DNA of 64,000 nucleotides from Seonamhaeicola algicola. GTDB lineage: Bacteria; Bacteroidota; Bacteroidia; Flavobacteriales; Flavobacteriaceae. Every line of letters starts with the position of its first letter. The first letter of the stretch is position 1. The notes under the pieces were generated by a model that was not told the origin of the DNA, ran no database searches, and saw nothing but the letters and a program-made list of their open reading frames with translations. Both the position numbers and the translations under genes were made by a program. The stretch lies in contig NZ_VOSC01000025.1 in the NCBI RefSeq assembly GCF_007997385.1, forward strand, positions 618,691 to 682,690, in the 5' to 3' direction. This document shows positions 8,023 to 16,714 of the stretch, one piece after another.

Positions 8023-8679
8023 ATGATAGATTTAGAACTTTTAAAACATTTAGAAACTTTTTTAACTGAAAATAGGCGTAGTAGGTTTAACCAAGTTTTA
8101 CCGCAACGCACCAAGCATTTTACGGTAGCTACCGAAGATGTTTATCAACTACACAACACAAGCGCAGTAATTAGAAGTTGCGATGTTTTTGGTATACAAG
8201 AAGTACATATTGTTGAAGAACAAAATACAAAACGCATTGATAGGGAAATAGCCATGGGCGCACAAAAGTGGGTAGATTTGCATCGTTATAATTCTGTAAA
8301 AAGTTGCATTGATAATTTAAAACAAGAAGGCTATCAAATTGTTGCAACAACACCTCATGCTAATGATTGTGAGTTGCATGATTTTGATGTAACTAAAAAA
8401 GCGTGTTTTTTCTTTGGGAGAGAAACCGAAGGCCTATCAGAAGCGGTTATTGATGCTGCCGATTGCTATTTGAAAATACCAATGTTTGGTTTTACAGAGA
8501 GTTTAAACATATCGGTTTCTGCAGCAATTATTTTGCAACACGTTACCACTAAATTGAGAAAAACCAATGTGAATTGGCAACTTACACAAGAAGAAATAAA
8601 TGCAAAAAAATTAGACTGGATAGCCAAAACCATTAAGAGTTATGATGAAATTGTAACGCGTTTTTATAATAAATCATAA
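8023..8679 (+). CDS. trmH: SpoU-family tRNA 2'-O-methyltransferase, TrmH-like
   Basis: SPOUT-class methyltransferase of 218 aa, cytoplasmic. Motif 2 (FFGRETEGLSE, near residue 126) and motif 3 (IPMFGFTESLNISVSAAI) form the SAM-binding knot. The N-terminus HFTVATEDVYQLHNTSAVIRSCDVFG matches TrmH, which methylates G18 of tRNA. Family, length and the absence of an extra RNA-binding N-domain all favour TrmH over rRNA enzymes such as RlmB. A TACTTTTG box at 8011-8018 ends only 4 nt before the ATG, so if it is used the transcript would be nearly leaderless. It is divergent from the sirtuin gene. Confidence 0.9.
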   Translation: MIDLELLKHLETFLTENRRSRFNQVLPQRTKHFTVATEDVYQLHNTSAVIRSCDVFGIQEVHIVEEQNTKRIDREIAMGAQKWVDLHRYNSVKSCIDNLKQEGYQIVATTPHANDCELHDFDVTKKACFFFGRETEGLSEAVIDAADCYLKIPMFGFTESLNISVSAAIILQHVTTKLRKTNVNWQLTQEEINAKKLDWIAKTIKSYDEIVTRFYNKS

Positions 8680-8718
8680 ATTTTTGTAAATTTAGTAAAC
8701 TAACTAAAACCAAAAATT

Positions 8719-9249
8719 ATGTATATTCTCCTTTACATTTTATTAGCGTTGGTTGTTATTTTTACAATTTTAGCGCTAATAGCACCAAAAAAATATCATG
8801 TTTTTAGAAGTATTGAAATTGAAAAACCATTAACAGATGTTTTTAATTATTTAAAGTTTATAAAAAACCAAGATGCGTGGTCTCCATGGAAGAAAAAAGA
8901 TCCGGATATGGATCAGGATTTTGAAGGTGTTGATGGTGAGGTAGGTTTTATTTCTAGATGGAATGGTAATAAAGATGTAGGTTCTGGTGAACAGGAAATA
9001 AAGCGTATTGTTAAGGATAATATTGTAGAGTCTGAACTGCGCTTTTTTAGGCCATGGAAATCAGAATCTGATGCTTATTTAAAAGTTGAATATTTAACAG
9101 ATAATAAAACAAAAGTGGTATGGGGCTTTTCAGGTAAAAATAAATTTCCGTTCAGTATTTTTATGTTGTTTTTTAACATAGACAAAGCTGTTGGAAAAGA
9201 TTTTGAAGAAGGCCTAACAGAACTTAAAACTATTTTAGAGGCTTCTTAA
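8719..9249 (+). CDS. SRPBCC-fold (START-like) protein with N-terminal anchor
   Basis: A 176-aa protein of the polyketide-cyclase/SRPBCC superfamily. It has one transmembrane helix at residues 2-24 followed by a helix-grip domain opening with YHVFRSIEIEKPLTDVF. Typical markers are the 'DAWSPW' stretch near residue 54, the alternating hydrophobic strands and the long C-terminal helix (AVGKDFEEGLTELK). Members bind hydrophobic ligands; the ligand here is unknown. It is monocistronic, 40 nt after trmH, and convergent with the next gene. Confidence 0.85.
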   Translation: MYILLYILLALVVIFTILALIAPKKYHVFRSIEIEKPLTDVFNYLKFIKNQDAWSPWKKKDPDMDQDFEGVDGEVGFISRWNGNKDVGSGEQEIKRIVKDNIVESELRFFRPWKSESDAYLKVEYLTDNKTKVVWGFSGKNKFPFSIFMLFFNIDKAVGKDFEEGLTELKTILEAS

Positions 9250-9256
9250 AAAAAAA

Positions 9257-10033
9257 TTATAAACGTTCATTTCTGCCTCTGCTAAGTACTTTGTATTCTT
9301 CATAACATTCGCTTATGGCATCAAGTATTTGCAAATCGTTAGCTGTTTGTATAAAGCTTTTTGAGTAATTGCATTGGGTTACAATTTCATCTAAATCAAC
9401 CTTTTCAACTTTTAGTAAAGCTGTAAGCATTTCTCTATCAAATTTTGAAGCTAATAAGTTTCTAATTTCATCATCTTGCTTCATCTTTTTTAGTTTTCGT
9501 AACTCATTTGGTTTTTTGCCAAACATGCGGTGTAAAAAATCGGCCGGATTAAAAATAGAACCAATTATTTTATTAATAGCTGTTGGTCTTGATGCTTCAT
9601 ACCCTGTGTGTAAACCAGATATTTGGTAACGGTAATTGCTGTTAGGTTCTGGTACTTGTTTAATGTCAACCTCTAAATAACCAGTTAGTCTTAATTGGTT
9701 AACAACTACTTCTTCTAAGGCTTCAGCTAATTCTGTAAGTTTAATTTCAGAGCTTCCAAACTTTAACCAATCGTTTGTAACTCTAACTTTTATAGATTTA
9801 TAACCTAAATACGAAAAGTGTAAGGTGTCATTAACTTGGGCAGCAATACTAAATTCACCTTTGTTATTGGTTATAGTACCCGTAACTTGGTTAAGGTTAA
9901 CAATATTTACACTTTCTAAAGGTTTATTGTTTGATGAACTTAAAACTACCCCAATAGCGCGTTTTCCATCTTGGGCAAGTAGTATTGCTGATGAAAATAG
10001 TAAGCATATTATAAGGAGTAAGTATTTTTGCAT
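9257..10033 (-). CDS. Exported carboxypeptidase-regulatory-like domain protein
   Basis: From the ATG at 10033 the protein opens with a signal peptide (MQKYLLLIICLLFSSAILLAQ). An upstream ATG at 10075 would bury it. Residues 20-90 form a CarboxypepD_reg-like beta-sandwich (GVVLSSSNNKPLESVNIVNL, then GTITNNKGEF, then DTLHFSYLGYKS), the fold found at the N-terminus of TonB-dependent receptors. The rest (about 95-258) is a Bacteroidota-specific charged region without a porin barrel. It is probably periplasmic or outer-membrane associated; function unknown. There is no neighbouring TonB receptor, so a SusC-type role is not supported. Confidence 0.78.
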   Translation of the reverse strand: MQKYLLLIICLLFSSAILLAQDGKRAIGVVLSSSNNKPLESVNIVNLNQVTGTITNNKGEFSIAAQVNDTLHFSYLGYKSIKVRVTNDWLKFGSSEIKLTELAEALEEVVVNQLRLTGYLEVDIKQVPEPNSNYRYQISGLHTGYEASRPTAINKIIGSIFNPADFLHRMFGKKPNELRKLKKMKQDDEIRNLLASKFDREMLTALLKVEKVDLDEIVTQCNYSKSFIQTANDLQILDAISECYEEYKVLSRGRNERL

Positions 10034-10163
10034 GTAATTAAAATATAACAATTTTAGCATAAAAGTACTAAACAAAACATTAACAATTGGTTTTGTTTGG
10101 TTTTTTGACTAAAAATTAACAAAACCCATTACATTGTGTAGATTTTTTATGATGTTGTATAAA

Positions 10164-10209
10164 AAAAAGCAAAGTGTTTAAATACAACAATTCAAACACT
10201 TTGCTTTTT
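10164..10209 (-). terminator. Intrinsic terminator of the DEAD-box helicase gene
   Basis: 14-bp arms AAGCAAAGTGTTTA.../...AAACACTTTGCTT with an A-run on the left that becomes U8 in the minus-strand transcript. It lies about 25 nt beyond the helicase stop and may also serve as a weak stop on the other strand. Confidence 0.88.
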
Positions 10210-10231
10210 ATTTTAAGTAACTAACTATTAG

Positions 10232-11980
10232 TTATCGTCTTGAACGTCTTGGGCGAGATGCACCAAAGTTTCCGCCATTAGAGCTGTTACGTTTTTTACC
10301 AGAGCGTTTGTTATCGTTATTTTTATTTCCTGAAAAATTACGTTTTTTACCGCCGCTACCGCCTTTACGATCTCGTTTTCTACCACGACTTCTGTTTTCA
10401 GAAACTTCAACATTTACATAGCGTCCGTTGTATTTGTAATCTGTAAAAAAGTCTAAAATCTTTTGTTGGTGTTCGCTTTCGGTATTAAAAAATGAAAAAC
10501 TGTCTTTAGTTTCAACTTTAAAAACATCGTCTCTTCCAAGCTCTAAAACTTCTTTTAAAAAGTCTTTTAAGCTCATCCAATCAAAGCCATCTTTTCTTCC
10601 AACGTTAATAAAATAACGTGTAGAATCTCCACCAGTACTTTCAGCTCTTCCATTATCAGATACGTTTAAATCTCTAGCCTTTTGGTAGTAGTTATAAAAA
10701 CGTGTAAATTCAACTGAAAAGAATTTTTTAATCAATTCATCTTTACTTGTATCTTCAAACAATTCATTAATACTATCAAGGTGCTTATCTATGGCGTGGT
10801 TAACCTCGGTATTATGAATTTTATTGGCAAGTGCCATAAGCTGAATTTCGCAAATTACAGAACCGTCAGGTATACTTTTCTTTTCAAATTGCTTTTTTAT
10901 AATGCGCTCAATACTTTTAATTTTTCTAACTTCACTTTTAGAAATTATAACCATGGAAACACCTGTTTTTCCGGCGCGTCCTGTACGCCCAGAGCGGTGT
11001 GTGTAGGTTTCAATTTCATCGGGTAGTTGGTAGTTTATTACGTGTGTAACATCATCAACATCAATACCACGTGCAGCAACATCGGTAGCAACAAGCATTT
11101 GTATTTGGTTGTTTCTAAAGGCTTTCATTACTAAATCACGCTGATTCTGACTTAAATCTCCGTGTAAAGCACCTGCGTTATAACCATCTTCAATTAGTTG
11201 TTCAGCAACCTTTTGTGTATCACGTTTTGTTCTACAAAATACTACCGAAAATATATCAGGATTAGCATCGGCTAAACGTTTTAAAGCTTGGTAGCGGTCT
11301 CGTGAGTTTACCAAATAATACTCATGTGATACGTTTTTACTACCTTCATTTTTATGGCCAACCGTAATTTCTTTTGGGTTGTACATAAACTCTTTAGCAA
11401 TAGTAGCTACCTCTTTTGGCATTGTTGCCGAAAATAACCACGTGCTTTTATCATTTGGTGTGTGCGATAAAATGCTGGTAATATCTTCATAAAACCCCAT
11501 GTTTAACATTTCATCAGCTTCATCTAAAACGCTATATTCAATTTTAGATATATCAACCATTCTACGGCTAATCATATCTTTCATTCTACCAGGAGTAGCC
11601 ACAATAATTTGCGCGCCACGTTTAACCTGTTTGGCTTGTTCTGTAATGCTTGCGCCACCATAAATAGCGGTTACGTTTAAGCCTTTGCAATATTTACCAT
11701 AAAGTTTTAGTTCATTAGCAATTTGTAAACAAAGCTCGCGCGTGGGCGATAAAATTAAACCTTGCGTAGTACGGCTATCTACATTAATTTTTTGTAACAT
11801 AGGAAAGCCAAAAGCAGCTGTTTTACCAGTACCTGTTTGGGCTAAGGCAACTAAATCTGTTTCTTCGTCTAATAAAATTGGAATGGCTTTTTTTTGCACC
11901 TCACTTGGTGTTTCAAAGCCTAAATCTGTAATAGCTTGCAAAAGGTTATCCTGCAAACCTAAGTCTTGGAATGTGCTCAT
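10232..11980 (-). CDS. deaD: DEAD-box ATP-dependent RNA helicase
   Basis: Two RecA-like domains carry the full DEAD-box set: Q motif at the N-terminus, AQTGTGKT (about residue 45), PTRELCLQ, DEADE (about 150), SAT, and HRSGRTGRAGKTG (about 325). After a linker comes a DbpA-type RNA-binding domain (roughly 455-545), then a basic Arg/Lys/Gly/Asn-rich tail. This is the DeaD/CsdA layout, a helicase that unwinds rRNA and mRNA structure in ribosome assembly and at low temperature. About 165 nt of untranslated leader with two stem-loops precede it. At 582 aa it is close to the usual length. It is monocistronic with its own terminator. Confidence 0.95.
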   Translation of the reverse strand: MSTFQDLGLQDNLLQAITDLGFETPSEVQKKAIPILLDEETDLVALAQTGTGKTAAFGFPMLQKINVDSRTTQGLILSPTRELCLQIANELKLYGKYCKGLNVTAIYGGASITEQAKQVKRGAQIIVATPGRMKDMISRRMVDISKIEYSVLDEADEMLNMGFYEDITSILSHTPNDKSTWLFSATMPKEVATIAKEFMYNPKEITVGHKNEGSKNVSHEYYLVNSRDRYQALKRLADANPDIFSVVFCRTKRDTQKVAEQLIEDGYNAGALHGDLSQNQRDLVMKAFRNNQIQMLVATDVAARGIDVDDVTHVINYQLPDEIETYTHRSGRTGRAGKTGVSMVIISKSEVRKIKSIERIIKKQFEKKSIPDGSVICEIQLMALANKIHNTEVNHAIDKHLDSINELFEDTSKDELIKKFFSVEFTRFYNYYQKARDLNVSDNGRAESTGGDSTRYFINVGRKDGFDWMSLKDFLKEVLELGRDDVFKVETKDSFSFFNTESEHQQKILDFFTDYKYNGRYVNVEVSENRSRGRKRDRKGGSGGKKRNFSGNKNNDNKRSGKKRNSSNGGNFGASRPRRSRR

Positions 11981-12161
11981 TTTAATATAAGTAATCGATT
12001 ATTCTTTGTAGTGTTACATAAAGAAGTGAACCGACATACTTAAAACTAAACCTTCTAGTAACACAGCCTCTCCCTGAGGCATTTTTAATGAAACCTTAAT
12101 TAAAACAATGTAAATATGTAATTTACACGTTGTTATAAATATGTTTCAGCCGGCAAATATA
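11981..12161 (-). promoter_or_regulatory. Structured leader and candidate promoter of deaD
   Basis: The 356-nt stretch 11981-12336 has no gene. Reading on the minus strand, a TATATTTG box (plus 12154-12161) would start transcription near 12148, giving a leader of about 165 nt. The leader can form two hairpins. One is at 12104-12133 (AACAA-TGTAAAT against ATTTACA-CG-TTGTT); the other is a compact GCCTC-N5-GAGGC at 12066-12080. Neither is followed by a U-run, so they are not terminators. No -33 TTTG is evident. The remainder of the gap holds a dispersed repeat (listed separately). Confidence 0.45.
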
Positions 12162-12219
12162 GGTAATTATTTATCATTACCGTGTAAATAACACGTTTTA
12201 TAATTATTAATAATTTTTT

Positions 12220-12300
12220 GGGCGTTTTAACACGCTTTCACTACTCAATCTTTTTGCTTAGGCAAAAAGGATTTTAAACAAACCGTTCAATCGTTAACGC
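12220..12300. repeat. Dispersed hairpin repeat, copy B
   Basis: Diverged member of a three-copy family. It opens with GGGCGTT, has a central hairpin CTTTTTGC-TTAG-GCAAAAAG (12250-12269) and closes with TTCAATCGTTAACGC. The ends GCGTT/AACGC are inverted. It lies between deaD and the M48 protease gene. Confidence 0.65.
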
Positions 12301-12336
12301 GTGGGTTTGTTAAGGCTGTTTTTAGTTACGTTACTT

Positions 12337-13572
12337 TTACTGTTTTCTCAAATTCTTTATACGTTGTAATAGTGTAGGGTGCGAGTAATGCATAAACACA
12401 TACGCTGGGTGTGGCGTTAAATTACTCAAACTATTTTTAGAAAGTTTTTTTAGGCTAGTAATAAGTGGTTCACCTTTATATGTGTTTTTAGCATAATCAT
12501 CAGCTTGATATTCAAATTTTCTAGAAAACACATTCATAATTAAACCTGTAATTTCTGAAATAGGAGCGTAGAGCATCATAAACGCAATAAGTCCTACATG
12601 AAAACTAGCAGTTTCAACACCCAATGCTTGCGATAGTAACGGGTTTGCAATAAATAATGATAAAATGTAAAGTGTTAAACCAGTTAGTAAAATAGAAGTT
12701 ACTAAATTAAAAATAATGTGTTTCTTTTTGTAATGTCCAACTTCGTGGGCTAAAACTGCTACAATTTCATCATCATCTAAATCATTAATTAAAGTATCGT
12801 AAAGCGTTACGCGCTTTTCACTACCAAAACCCGAAAAATAAGCATTCGCTTTTGTGCTACGTTTAGACCCATCAATTACAAAAATTTTATCAAGCTTAAA
12901 ACCAACTGTTTTAGCATATGCCGAAATTTTATCTCGTAATTCACCAGCTTCTAAAGGAGTTTGTTTATTAAAAAGCGGTACAATAAGTTTAGAGTAAAAC
13001 ATATTCATAAACACCGTAAAAAAAGTAACCAATGCCCAAGCATACAACCAAAAATGTTGCCCCGTGGTATTGTAAAACCAAATAATTACAGCCAATATAC
13101 CACCACCTATAATAGCACTCATTAGCCAGCCTTTTATTTTATCTAAAATAAATGTTTTTTTAGTGGTTTTATTAAATCCAAATTTTTCTTCAATTACAAA
13201 GGTGCTGTAATATGCAAATGGTGTGGTTAAAACATCACTAGCAATCATTATAATACCAAAAAAAATAAGCGCAACTGTAATTGGGTTTGAACTATAACTT
13301 CTGGCAATGTTATCAACAAATTCAAAACCATCAAAAAATAAAAAGCCTAAGATTAAAACAATTGAAAATGTAGAGGTTAATAACCCAAACTTGTATTTGG
13401 TGGCTTTATAATTTTGCGATTTTTTATAAGCCTCGGCATCATAAACATCTTGTAATTCATGCGGTAATGCGTCATTAAAGTGTTTTGCATTTAATGCATC
13501 AAGTATTTTATCAATTATAAAATTGACTATTATTATGGTTATTATAATATAAAAAATAATATTAGAATTCAT
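12337..13572 (-). CDS. M48 zinc metalloprotease, CAAX-protease (Ste24) type
   Basis: Integral inner-membrane peptidase of 411 aa with about seven transmembrane helices. The zinc site is HEVGH in VLAHEVGHYKKKH (about residue 275), with the third ligand glutamate in RKFEYQADDYA about 65 residues later. The upstream FAYYSTFVIEEKFGFNK and the YSHPTLLQRI ending match the eukaryotic-type Ste24/CAAX prenyl endopeptidase subgroup of M48 rather than HtpX. In bacteria it presumably takes part in membrane-protein quality control; its substrates are unknown. No partner gene sits beside it, and the long gap at its 3' side holds a dispersed repeat. Confidence 0.9.
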   Translation of the reverse strand: MNSNIIFYIIITIIIVNFIIDKILDALNAKHFNDALPHELQDVYDAEAYKKSQNYKATKYKFGLLTSTFSIVLILGFLFFDGFEFVDNIARSYSSNPITVALIFFGIIMIASDVLTTPFAYYSTFVIEEKFGFNKTTKKTFILDKIKGWLMSAIIGGGILAVIIWFYNTTGQHFWLYAWALVTFFTVFMNMFYSKLIVPLFNKQTPLEAGELRDKISAYAKTVGFKLDKIFVIDGSKRSTKANAYFSGFGSEKRVTLYDTLINDLDDDEIVAVLAHEVGHYKKKHIIFNLVTSILLTGLTLYILSLFIANPLLSQALGVETASFHVGLIAFMMLYAPISEITGLIMNVFSRKFEYQADDYAKNTYKGEPLITSLKKLSKNSLSNLTPHPAYVFMHYSHPTLLQRIKNLRKQ

Positions 13573-13730
13573 TTAGACATTCAATTTGAATTGATGGCTA
13601 AAATAAAAAGAAATAATTTTTAAATAAAACATAGAATTTGAACATATGAGGTATTGATTTAGATATTTGATGCATAGGTAATTATAGTTTACACTTAGTT
13701 TTATAGTATAACAAACTAAAATATTTTAAT

Positions 13731-14915
13731 ATGAAAAAAATTACTTTTTTACTAAGTTTAATGGTAACTTGTTTAACGTTTTCACAAACTATTACGGTTA
13801 CTAGTGTGCCTGATATTGTTGCTAGAAACACATCAATGCCTGCAGCAACAGGAGCTATGGTTACAAAATACATTGTAGATTTTGTTAATATTCCTATTGC
13901 AGATGGTGAAAACTCTCAGTTTTTTTCAGGATGGGTTACAGGTACTGATGCCACAGGTACTGCTGTTGGAGGAGGAAGAACAATTACTGCTACTAATAAC
14001 GGAGGAACTATAGACATTACTGGGGTTGCTACAGTTAATAGTTCTCAAGCTAATGGAGATGGTACTTTTAATTATACTGTTAGTTTTGATAATTTAAATG
14101 CTTTTGGTAACCAACCAGATTATGACGCCCAAATTAATTATGGAGGAACAGCTTTTCCTGGAGCTATAGCATCAAATAGAGTTGTTTCAGTAATAGAATC
14201 AGCCCCAGCAAGTTTAGATGAATATTCTTTTGATTTTTCAGGAGATTTAGTTCAAAACACAAGCGTTGATATAGCTATAAATTATGTGTCTGATGAGCCC
14301 GTGCAAATTGGAGCTATAGAATTCACCTTAGTAGGAGCTAAAAATCCTTATGAACCAGGTGCTGAGATAACAGTTGGAACATATTCAAATACATCAATAT
14401 TGCCAGCAGCTCCAGGAGGAGCTTCAGCAACTATTACAATGAATAATTTTCCTTCAAATTTTTCTGTAGGAGGTTCAATAAATGGTGTTTTATTAGCGTC
14501 TAAAGATCCATCAAATCCTTCTAACGCAATCCCAAGCCAACTTTATGATGCCAATCCATGGGGACTTGCAAATAGAACTAATGTGTATTACTTTTTAAAT
14601 CCATTATCAACTTCAGTAGATCCTGAATGGGCTCCAGCAAGTTTACCTTCAAGAAAGTTTTTTGGTATTTTAGAAAACCCATCTTTAAGTACTGAAGATT
14701 TTTCAAAAAATAGTATTTCAAATTTAATTACATCTTCAAATCCTGTAACTAATAGAATAGATTTGACAACTAGTGGAGATTATAGAATTTTTAACTTAAC
14801 GGGAGTAGAAGTTAAATCAGGAAAATTTTCTAATAGTATAAATGTAGAGAGTCTTAACCAAGGTTTATATTTTCTTTCAATTGAAGAAGGAGTTTATAAA
14901 TTTATTAAGAAATAA
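13731..14915 (+). CDS. T9SS-sorted secreted protein with beta-rich body
   Basis: Secreted protein of 394 aa. The N-terminal signal peptide is MKKITFLLSLMVTCLTFSQ. The middle (about 20-315) is rich in Gly, Thr, Asn and Ser, with alternating strand-forming segments as in adhesin or surface-layer-like domains, but I do not recognise a named family. The last 75 residues are a type IX secretion sorting domain (DYRIFNLTGVEVKSGKF..., ESLNQGLYFLSIEEGVYKFIKK), so it should be exported across the outer membrane and released or attached at the surface. Codon use is richer in GGA and CCA than in neighbouring genes. A bidirectional terminator follows. Confidence 0.8.
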   Translation: MKKITFLLSLMVTCLTFSQTITVTSVPDIVARNTSMPAATGAMVTKYIVDFVNIPIADGENSQFFSGWVTGTDATGTAVGGGRTITATNNGGTIDITGVATVNSSQANGDGTFNYTVSFDNLNAFGNQPDYDAQINYGGTAFPGAIASNRVVSVIESAPASLDEYSFDFSGDLVQNTSVDIAINYVSDEPVQIGAIEFTLVGAKNPYEPGAEITVGTYSNTSILPAAPGGASATITMNNFPSNFSVGGSINGVLLASKDPSNPSNAIPSQLYDANPWGLANRTNVYYFLNPLSTSVDPEWAPASLPSRKFFGILENPSLSTEDFSKNSISNLITSSNPVTNRIDLTTSGDYRIFNLTGVEVKSGKFSNSINVESLNQGLYFLSIEEGVYKFIKK

Positions 14916-14937
14916 ATAGATATAATAAACATAAGTA

Positions 14938-14974
14938 AAAAGCACGTATAAATAAATTATACGTGCTTTTTTTT
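14938..14974. terminator. Bidirectional intrinsic terminator
   Basis: AAAAGCACGTATAA / TTATACGTGCTTTT with a 5-nt loop and a T8 tail on the plus strand. It separates the secreted-protein gene from the convergent SpoU gene, whose stop lies inside the T-run. Confidence 0.92.
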
Positions 14975-15767
14975 ATTCAAAATTCCGTTGCCTTTTAGCT
15001 TCAAAAATAAGAATTCCGGCAGCAACTGACACGTTCATAGAATCTATACTACCTTGCATTGGTATAATAATATTTTGCGTTGCGTTTACACGCCATTGTT
15101 CACTTAAACCTGTTGCTTCTGTACCAACAACTATAGCGGTTGGCTTTGTGAAATTTTGCGTATGATAAGCAACCGATTCTTGTAAAATAGCGCAAAAAAT
15201 ATTGATGTTGTTTGTTTTTAAAAATGTAATAATTTCAGTGGTTGTGCCCATTGCTATTTGATTTGTAAATACACAACCAACGCTAGACCTAATAATGTTT
15301 GGGTTATACAAATCGGTTTTTGGGTTAGCTATAATAACAGCATCAGCATTGGCGGCATCGGCGGTTCTTAAAAGTGCACCAATATTCCCTGGTTTTTCGG
15401 GCGCTTCGGCAACTAAAATTAAAGGGTTTTGTGTGCTAAATTTTAAATGCTCTAACTTATTTTTCTTAGATTTTGCAACGGCTAAAACACCTTCGGTTGT
15501 ATCTCTATAAGCTAGTTTTTGATATACTTCTTTTGAAATTTCAATTAATTCAGTTTCATTAGTTGTAAAATCATTAAGTGCTGTTTTGTTAAACAATTCA
15601 GGGTAAAATAAAATAGTTTCAATAGTATAATTACCTTTTTTAGCTAGGGTAATTTCACGTTGTCCTTCAATTAAAAATGTACCAGAACTTTTTCGTTTTC
15701 TAGATTTTTCTTTTAACTGAATAAGGTTTTTAATAAAACTATTTTGTGTGCTTGTTATTTCTTTCAT
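14973..15767 (-). CDS. SpoU-family RNA 2'-O-methyltransferase (RlmB/TsnR-like)
   Basis: A 264-aa SPOUT methyltransferase with an N-terminal substrate-binding domain (about 1-90, beginning SFIKNLIQLKEKSRKRKSSG, RKxxGxFLIEGxRE pattern). The SAM knot follows: VVGTEATGLSEQW (motif 2) and IIIPMQGSIDSMNVSVAAGIL (motif 3). This layout matches rRNA-type enzymes that methylate a ribose in 23S rRNA, unlike the tRNA-type TrmH at about 8 kb. The exact nucleotide cannot be deduced. It is divergent from a lipoprotein gene. Confidence 0.88.
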   Translation of the reverse strand: MKEITSTQNSFIKNLIQLKEKSRKRKSSGTFLIEGQREITLAKKGNYTIETILFYPELFNKTALNDFTTNETELIEISKEVYQKLAYRDTTEGVLAVAKSKKNKLEHLKFSTQNPLILVAEAPEKPGNIGALLRTADAANADAVIIANPKTDLYNPNIIRSSVGCVFTNQIAMGTTTEIITFLKTNNINIFCAILQESVAYHTQNFTKPTAIVVGTEATGLSEQWRVNATQNIIIPMQGSIDSMNVSVAAGILIFEAKRQRNFE

Positions 15768-15845
15768 AAAGTCTCGACTAAAGTAGTTCTTTTTGTGTAA
15801 TTATGCACCGTAAAAATTTTAACAAAACATAAAATTACTAAGAAA

Positions 15846-16649
15846 ATGAACAAATTTTTTTTAATAGCCTTAGCAGTATTTTTTGCATCATGCAAAGAGC
15901 AAAAAAAAGAGGTTAGTGTTACTGAAACAGCACCCAAACAAGAAACCATAGAAATAGAAAATACATATCCTGAAAACCTTGTAAAAGTATTTAATGCTCA
16001 TGGCGGATTAAATAAATGGAAACAAATGCGGTTTTTAGAGTTTACAATGCCAAAACCAGATGGTGATGAAGTTACTACAACCAATTTGTATACAAGAAAA
16101 TCTTTAATTAAAACCCCAAATCATGCTATTGGTTTTGATGGTGAAAATGTGTGGCTACAAAAAGAAACAAATACCGAGTTTAAAGGTTATAGTCCTAAAT
16201 TTTACTATAATCTTATGTTTTATTTTTACGCTATGCCTTTTGTTTTAGCTGATGATGGTATTGTGTATGGCGAAGCAAAACCTTTAGAGTTTGAAGGTAA
16301 AACCTATCCAGGAATTAGTGTTTCATATAACGCTGGTGTAGGTGAGTCTCCTGAAGATGAATATGTACTTTATTATAACCCTGAAACTTACAGAATGGAA
16401 TGGTTAGGTTACACCGTAACATTTTTTACACAAGAAAAGGAACAACAATTACATTTTAGGCGTTACAGTGAGTGGCAAAATGTAAATGGTTTACTATTAC
16501 CAGCAAATAGTATCCGCTATAATTATGAAAATAATTTACCAACAACAATACATAGTGAAAATAAGTTTGTAAACGTGAAAATTACAAGTGAAAAACCAGC
16601 AGATTCATTATTTGAAAAACCTGCCAATGCAGAAATAGTAACAGAATAA
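15846..16649 (+). CDS. Periplasmic lipoprotein, DUF6503-like
   Basis: A 267-aa lipoprotein: signal MNKFFLIALAVFFASC with the lipidated Cys at residue 16, then a short acidic linker. The globular part starts near residue 40 (NLVKVFNAHGGLNKWKQMRFLEFTM), the 'HGG-x-x-x-W' opening I associate with the DUF6503 family of Bacteroidota. The body is beta-rich (YTRKSLIKTPNHAIGFDGENVWLQKE and so on), reminiscent of the LolA/outer-membrane-lipoprotein fold, but that is inference from strand pattern. It stands alone, with a strong terminator behind it. Function unknown. Confidence 0.75.
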   Translation: MNKFFLIALAVFFASCKEQKKEVSVTETAPKQETIEIENTYPENLVKVFNAHGGLNKWKQMRFLEFTMPKPDGDEVTTTNLYTRKSLIKTPNHAIGFDGENVWLQKETNTEFKGYSPKFYYNLMFYFYAMPFVLADDGIVYGEAKPLEFEGKTYPGISVSYNAGVGESPEDEYVLYYNPETYRMEWLGYTVTFFTQEKEQQLHFRRYSEWQNVNGLLLPANSIRYNYENNLPTTIHSENKFVNVKITSEKPADSLFEKPANAEIVTE

Positions 16650-16672
16650 TTTATACTAAATAGTTATAAATA

Positions 16673-16709
16673 AAAAGCGGTTAATTATCATATAATTAAC
16701 CGCTTTTTT
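16673..16709. terminator. Bidirectional intrinsic terminator
   Basis: AAAAGCGGTTAATTA / TAATTAACCGCTTTT with a 4-nt loop and T6 following. It is placed between convergent genes. Confidence 0.92.
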
Positions 16710-16714
16710 AATAT

